Shown here in pieces: positions 6,689 to 11,425 of a stretch of 11,425 bases of DNA. The stretch covers positions 1-11,425 of the forward strand of contig DUGS01000096.1 of assembly GCA_013331265.1 (NCBI GenBank), read 5' to 3'. The notes below the pieces were generated by a model. The model had not been told where the DNA came from, did not search any database, and saw only the letters and a list, made by a program, of their open reading frames with translations. The position numbers and the translations under genes are program-made. How positions within the stretch are numbered: the first letter of the stretch is position 1; each line of letters starts with the position of its first letter. Origin of the DNA: Methanosarcina sp. (lineage in GTDB: Archaea > Halobacteriota > Methanosarcinia > Methanosarcinales > Methanosarcinaceae).

Positions 6689-9600
6689 TTCCGTACGGAT
6701 AATCAATGCCGAGTTCAATAACGGGCGCGGGATATATGACAATTTCATACTTGATCCTGAAGGGAACAGTTTTGTGTACGAGCTTGCAAACGGTGGTGGC
6801 AAAACTGTTTTGTTGTTGCTGATGTTGCAGTGTGTATACCCGAACTCCAAACTTGAAGACAATAAACCATTCAAAATGATGTTCGAAGGCGGAGACAAAA
6901 ACAGGACTACACATGCCATGATCGAGTGGAAGCTGGATAAGGGGATACACAGCTATGGGTATGCTGTCACAGGGGTATGCGCAAAAAAGAAGACTGCATA
7001 TGACGGCAGTGAAAAGGACGAACTTGACTATTTCAACTATGTCATATTCTATAACCACTCAAACGAGTATGATATCTGCAAGATTCCTTTATGTAAAAAC
7101 TACGAAGATGGGTCCCTGGAAAGTGTATTGTCATACTCGGATACTCATTCCATGCTCAAAAACCTTGAGAAAAACAAGCCTCAGCATTGTGAAGTCCATG
7201 TCTTCAACAGGAAAGGAGAATACATGGAGTTTTTAAAGAGGTTGGGTATAATCGAAACAGAACTTGAAATCATACGCAAGATCAATGAAAACGAGAACAA
7301 GCTGGATACTTTCTTCAAACAATACGACACGTCCAGGAAACTGTTCCAGGGCCTGCTCATACCCACAACATCAGGTTGTTTGAAGGACAAGTCTCGTGTC
7401 CAGGGCCATCAGGGCTCTGAGGACAGTACTGGTAACATCGCAGAGTCTGTGTTTAAGTTCAGGGACAAGATCTCGACTCTAAAGGAGCTGCAGAGCAATC
7501 TGGGAGACTACAGGACGTTACGGGACGAAGCGGCAAAACTTGAACACTCCGTGAACTCTGTTACTGAGGCGTTTCAAGCCCGCGATGCCATAGTACACGA
7601 AGCAGCTGTCCAGTATAGGTCATATGAAAGTGCAGTGAAGGAACTCACCCAACAGATAGCTGACCTGAATGCCCAGATCAGTGCAGTTGAAAAAGAACAA
7701 AAAGAATGCGAGGTCGGCAAGCAGTTCAACACGTTAAGGGTTTTGGAATCAGAACTTAACCTTATGAGAATTGAAAGGGAGGCTCAGGATAGAATCAAGC
7801 TGGACATCGCCGATCGTCGTGACAAAGCAGAATATGACTGGAACTTTGCCCGTGCCACAGGGAAATACGTACAAATCAAGGAAAGACGCGGAAAAGTAAC
7901 AACCCTTGAAGAACAACGGGCAAGCCTGGAAAAAAACAATGAAGAACGATACAGCGAACTTAATCGGATGGGAGCTGTTCTGTACTCTCGTTATTCTGCT
8001 AACCTTTCATACCTCCAGGAGAGTTGCAATGCGAAAAAGAAAGAACAACGTTCCATGGAAGTAGCTAAAGACAATATCATGGAATCACATGGTAAATGTG
8101 CGGAAGCTCTTAGAATCTCTCAAGAAGGGCTGGACAGAGCAGAAGATCGGTCCAAAGAATTGGCTAAAGAGGAATCTAAATACCGCCAACAATTAAATTC
8201 CAACCCGCAACGACCCCCTGCACTGTTTGATGTCGCGGAGGAGCACAAAAAAACCAGGGAAGACATCGCCAGTCGGAAACAGGAACTTGAAAATACAAAA
8301 GATGAAAGTAAACGCTTGAATGAAGAAAAACACAACTTGGAACTGGAACAGATCAAAGTCGTCAGCCAGAAAGAATCAGCAGATGGCAAAATTAAAGAGG
8401 TTTCACAGAAACGAAATGAGTACGACTCTAAACTTAAAGAAGTACAGGAGATCTTCGCAACATATGACACTACCGACATTGTTGATTGTATACTCAAGTT
8501 AGAGGAAGAGTCGACTCGTTATACCAAGGAAAAGGTTTTGGCGAACAACAAGCTGGATCGTTTAAAGAAACGGCTTGAATTTATAGACAAGTATGGGTAC
8601 GATATTATTGATGATTCCATCGAAGAAGTAAAGGCCAAGCTCGGTGATGCTTTCAAAAACGCCATCTACGGAATGGACCATTTGAACCAGTTGGCTGAAG
8701 CTGACCGTGTAGCTACGCTGCAGAGGATTCCCTGGCTTCCAAAAGCCATGTTCGTAAGCAGTAACGATCTCAAGTCAATTACCAACAACCCGTCTAAGCT
8801 TGCAGTCTCTGTTCAGGACTTCTCGGTTGTCATTGCCAGCATTGATATGCTCAATCCCAGTAAAGCCTGTTCAACAGGAGATATATTTGTTCCTCATCGG
8901 GATGCAACCTACTACATCAACCTGCTCTCTACTGAAAAAGCAAAAGCAATCATTGAAAAGGATAAGGATTCGGTCACGAGAGACATTGAATCTGCTACAA
9001 AATCCATCGGAAAAGTAAGAAAAATGGAGTACACCGTTACTTCGTTCAAAACAAAGTATGTTGACGGATATCCAAACGGGTACGAGTCATATTTAGAGAA
9101 TCAACTGGATGGTTTCAATACTGAACTGACCAAACTGAATGATACTCTCTCTGCTCTTATAGATAAGATCCTTGACACAGGAAACAGGTTCAATCACAGC
9201 ACGTCTGTGGAATCGTCCCTGGAGAAAACGATGTTGGATTTGAAAGAGAAAGAGAAGTTGCTTGATGATCTTTATCGTGTTGTGACTGAAAGTTCCGAAG
9301 TTGAGACCCAGTTAGGTCAGTTGAAATTGCTTATTCCCGAGTACGAAAATGAACTGAAATCTATTGACCTCCGCAAAGCCGAGAAAGAAAGTAACCTTCA
9401 GCGGATAGCCGAATACGTAAGGCAACTCGAAAAGGAGCTGGATATTGTAAGTGAACGCATTAAAAAGTTTAAGGTGTATGCAGACAGGCCAGTAGACGAG
9501 ATGGGGGGCATCGAGACAGAAGAACTGCACAGCAAGTTCAATGGTGTTGAAAAAACGTTACATGAAGATGGAGTAAGCGTCAGTAAACTGAATGATGAAA

Positions 9601-11111
9601 TTGCCGATCACAAGTCCAGAATAGATGAGCTGACCAAAGACATCATCGAAGTATTCAAAATCCCAATGGATATCCTCGAACAACAGGATCCACAAATTGC
9701 TTGTTCAGACGAATATATAGCTTCTCTGGAAAAACACAGTAATGATCTTGCATCCCAGCATGCACAACAGGAGAAAATATGCAAAAAATATGAAATAGAT
9801 CACGAAGTTAAGAAGCTTGAGTTTGATGCTGGAGTTAAAGAGTACCATGATTTCTCGGGACGCGAGTATATCTGCGATCCCGATCTCACGAATTCAGAAG
9901 AGTTCAAAAGAGAGTTAACTCGCTTGAATACTCAGGAATTGGTTTTGAAGGGGTCACTGTCTAGTCTCATACACAAAGTTCAGGATACTGATAAAAAAAG
10001 GGAAACTGCCCAAAAGGAATTTGACATGTTTGGCATGCTTGAGGGCGAATATGGGTTGAGCAAGATAGCAGTGGATATCACAACCGAACTCAAACCCTTT
10101 ACTGAAATTAGCAAGCAGATAGGAGAACGGAATGAGTCCCTGACAGCAGCAAAGAGATCTTTTGTTAGCGCTCGCCAGCATCTTCGTGAGATTGCGCTGG
10201 AATTGAAGGTAGGAGCCTATTATAGCGACTCGTTTGACGTAAAGTTCAGGGATCCAGAGTCTGTCCAGGAAGCAAACCAGACTGTCATGAATGTTACAGA
10301 GTATGTGAAGGAACTGGATGGGAAGATCCAGCACGTTGAATATGAATTGGAGGGCCTGGAAAAGGACGAAAACAACATAATAAATCTTATCATGCAGTGT
10401 AACAGGATATACCTTGGTTATCTGAGAGAGTTTACGAACGCTTCTAAGATAAAAACTCATGAAGGCACTGTCCGCCCTATGATCAGCACAAACATGGATG
10501 CGTGCATCTATGATGAGGAACTGGCTGTTCGTAAGGTACGGGAGTATGTTGGTAAGATTCTGGATAACAAGGACATAACACTCCCTACAGTCAGTGGAAT
10601 GACAACACCCACAAGGCTGATTGAATGTGCAGTTGATATGAATGCAATCAAAGTACAGGTCCTCAAGGTTGATATCCAAGGACATACCCGCCAGCTGTGG
10701 GATAACATCAATGCGTCGGGCGGGCAGATCAATGCAATCTACATGATGTTTTTAGCAGTGATATTTTCCTACATTCGAAAGATTGTCATCGACCAGTCGG
10801 CTCTGTCCACGTCAAAGGTTCTGATTGTTGATAACCCGTTCGGGGCGACAGGTTCTGCCTACCTGTGGGATGATATATGGGCAATTCTGGAGAAGAACGA
10901 TGTCCAGCTGATATGTCCCACCCACACGATCGCCCCCAAGATCAGGTCTTTCTTCCCGAAGAGCTATTTACTGACTAACAAGTTTTCTATGGACAATGTT
11001 GCAAAGGTCTGCATAAAAGAAGCCACCTGCAATGAAGCGAGTGTGAAACGCACGAAAGAATTCATGTATGGGCAGCTGACCTTTGATGAAAAATTTGAAG
11101 CTGAGCCTTAA
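6675..11111 (+). CDS. jetC: JetC-like SMC/MukB-type ATPase of a Wadjet system
   Basis: This 1478-residue protein has the full SMC layout. The N-terminal head carries Walker A (NGGGKT, Lys-43). Coiled coils run at about 270-620 and 775-1220, rich in Glu, Lys and Leu. Between them a globular hinge (about 650-760) contains the IPWLPKAMFVSSNDL segment. The C-terminal head has the signature SGGQ (1348-1351), Walker B VLIVDNPFG (Asp-1386) and the switch histidine His-1417 in CPTHT. In Wadjet such ATPases dimerise and extrude DNA loops using ATP. Two features are unusual against SMC consensus: Asn follows the Walker B aspartate where SMCs have catalytic Glu, and the P-loop lacks its leading Gly. The ATG at 6675 is preferred over GTG at 6669 because GAGG (6662-6665) lies nine bases before it. 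It overlaps jetB by 14 bases. It is longer than the roughly 1100 residues of type I JetC. No frameshift is seen. Confidence 0.9.
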   Translation: MPTINSVRIINAEFNNGRGIYDNFILDPEGNSFVYELANGGGKTVLLLLMLQCVYPNSKLEDNKPFKMMFEGGDKNRTTHAMIEWKLDKGIHSYGYAVTGVCAKKKTAYDGSEKDELDYFNYVIFYNHSNEYDICKIPLCKNYEDGSLESVLSYSDTHSMLKNLEKNKPQHCEVHVFNRKGEYMEFLKRLGIIETELEIIRKINENENKLDTFFKQYDTSRKLFQGLLIPTTSGCLKDKSRVQGHQGSEDSTGNIAESVFKFRDKISTLKELQSNLGDYRTLRDEAAKLEHSVNSVTEAFQARDAIVHEAAVQYRSYESAVKELTQQIADLNAQISAVEKEQKECEVGKQFNTLRVLESELNLMRIEREAQDRIKLDIADRRDKAEYDWNFARATGKYVQIKERRGKVTTLEEQRASLEKNNEERYSELNRMGAVLYSRYSANLSYLQESCNAKKKEQRSMEVAKDNIMESHGKCAEALRISQEGLDRAEDRSKELAKEESKYRQQLNSNPQRPPALFDVAEEHKKTREDIASRKQELENTKDESKRLNEEKHNLELEQIKVVSQKESADGKIKEVSQKRNEYDSKLKEVQEIFATYDTTDIVDCILKLEEESTRYTKEKVLANNKLDRLKKRLEFIDKYGYDIIDDSIEEVKAKLGDAFKNAIYGMDHLNQLAEADRVATLQRIPWLPKAMFVSSNDLKSITNNPSKLAVSVQDFSVVIASIDMLNPSKACSTGDIFVPHRDATYYINLLSTEKAKAIIEKDKDSVTRDIESATKSIGKVRKMEYTVTSFKTKYVDGYPNGYESYLENQLDGFNTELTKLNDTLSALIDKILDTGNRFNHSTSVESSLEKTMLDLKEKEKLLDDLYRVVTESSEVETQLGQLKLLIPEYENELKSIDLRKAEKESNLQRIAEYVRQLEKELDIVSERIKKFKVYADRPVDEMGGIETEELHSKFNGVEKTLHEDGVSVSKLNDEIADHKSRIDELTKDIIEVFKIPMDILEQQDPQIACSDEYIASLEKHSNDLASQHAQQEKICKKYEIDHEVKKLEFDAGVKEYHDFSGREYICDPDLTNSEEFKRELTRLNTQELVLKGSLSSLIHKVQDTDKKRETAQKEFDMFGMLEGEYGLSKIAVDITTELKPFTEISKQIGERNESLTAAKRSFVSARQHLREIALELKVGAYYSDSFDVKFRDPESVQEANQTVMNVTEYVKELDGKIQHVEYELEGLEKDENNIINLIMQCNRIYLGYLREFTNASKIKTHEGTVRPMISTNMDACIYDEELAVRKVREYVGKILDNKDITLPTVSGMTTPTRLIECAVDMNAIKVQVLKVDIQGHTRQLWDNINASGGQINAIYMMFLAVIFSYIRKIVIDQSALSTSKVLIVDNPFGATGSAYLWDDIWAILEKNDVQLICPTHTIAPKIRSFFPKSYLLTNKFSMDNVAKVCIKEATCNEASVKRTKEFMYGQLTFDEKFEAEP

Positions 11112-11129
11112 AGGGAGATTTTCTCCCTT
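11111..11129. terminator. Perfect 8-bp hairpin directly after the operon stop
   Basis: aagggaga at 11111-11118 pairs exactly with tctccctt at 11122-11129 around a three-base loop. It starts at the last base of the jetC stop codon. No T-run follows immediately, so it may protect the mRNA 3' end or assist termination at the T-tracts 120 bases on. Confidence 0.55.
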
Positions 11130-11249
11130 GCGTTTATTAAATATGGTTGTTTATCAATTGGAAACTCCATTAACTCACTATCAGTCGTAAACGGGAAAAA
11201 CCTGGTCGTTAAATTCAGCCCGCCCACATCAACATGCAGCTGAATTCTC

Positions 11250-11271
11250 TTTTTTAATTTCATCTTTTTTT
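11250..11271 (+). terminator. Paired T-tracts, likely archaeal terminator of the operon
   Basis: Six T at 11250-11255 and seven T at 11265-11271 are separated by a short AT-rich spacer. Clustered oligo-T runs in the non-template strand are the standard intrinsic termination signal for archaeal RNA polymerase. They lie about 140 bases past jetC. Confidence 0.5.
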
Positions 11272-11425
11272 AATGTTGTGATTATCATGGTTGATGTCTA
11301 CTGATAATGATATTCGTTTGAGGGACCTAAAAAATCATATGTAATAATAAGTAATATAAATGTTTTATTCTCCAAAAAAGACATTAAATTTAGCTTCCCT
11401 TAAAAAAATACATATTATTATGGCC
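11272..11425. other. AT-rich flank with no visible gene
   Basis: No coding frame, repeat or RNA gene is apparent. The end of the window is very AT-rich. An ATG at 11420-11422 could begin a gene outside the window, but too little follows to judge. Confidence 0.5.

Noticed and set aside
9954..10685. 243-codon open frame on the minus strand inside jetC
   Set aside because: It lies wholly inside a well-supported gene, has an odd Cys/Phe-rich composition typical of antisense frames, and has no promoter or binding site.
6675..11111. Rad50/SbcC repair ATPase
   Set aside because: No CxxC zinc-hook stands out at the centre and no Mre11 gene is adjacent; kleisin and MukE-like partners are present instead.
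11420..11425. Start of a downstream gene at ATG 11420
   Set aside because: Only two codons are inside the window and no clear ribosome site precedes it.

Overview
The window looks like chromosome from a methanogenic archaeon, most likely Methanosarcina or a close relative. This is an inference from four signs: a secreted protein ending in a PEF-CTERM archaeal sorting signal, TATA-box promoters with AT-rich intergenic DNA, purine-rich ribosome binding sites matching an archaeal 16S tail, and a ferredoxin-nitroreductase fusion of a kind common in these methanogens. No database search was possible.

Left part (1-2823). The first 690 bases hold no intact gene. They contain the remains of what may be a membrane-protein gene read on the minus strand, then AT-rich DNA with a 13-bp tandem duplication. 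A secreted, membrane-anchored PEF-CTERM protein follows (738-1373, plus). It converges, with a 15-base gap, on an uncharacterised 123-residue protein (1389-1760, minus) whose TATA box lies so close to the start codon that its mRNA is probably leaderless. Next is a minus-strand ferredoxin-nitroreductase fusion (1992-2810).

Right part (2824-11425). A 450-base intergenic region carries three A-tract repeats at an exact 20-bp period and then a TATA box. It leads into four tightly packed plus-strand genes that fill most of the window (3271-11111). In order they encode a TOPRIM nuclease-like protein (JetD-like), a kleisin/MukF-like protein (JetA-like), a small MukE-like winged-helix protein (JetB-like) and a 1478-residue SMC/MukB-like ATPase (JetC-like). 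Two of the three junctions overlap by 14 bases and the third has a 3-base gap, so the four genes are almost certainly one operon. I read this as a complete Wadjet anti-plasmid defence system. The nuclease-first order and the protein sizes fit what I recall of the type III branch better than the JetABCD order of type I.

In characterised Wadjet systems JetC, JetA and JetB form a condensin-like complex that extrudes DNA loops, and JetD cleaves small circular DNA when extrusion stalls on it. The expected parts are visible here: Walker A, a central hinge between two long coiled coils, an SGGQ signature, Walker B and a switch histidine in JetC, and the TOPRIM glutamate, DxD pair and terminal PQE motif in JetD. 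Two ATPase motifs depart from the SMC consensus: there is Asn after the Walker B aspartate, and no leading Gly in the P-loop. A hairpin and two T-tracts follow the operon.
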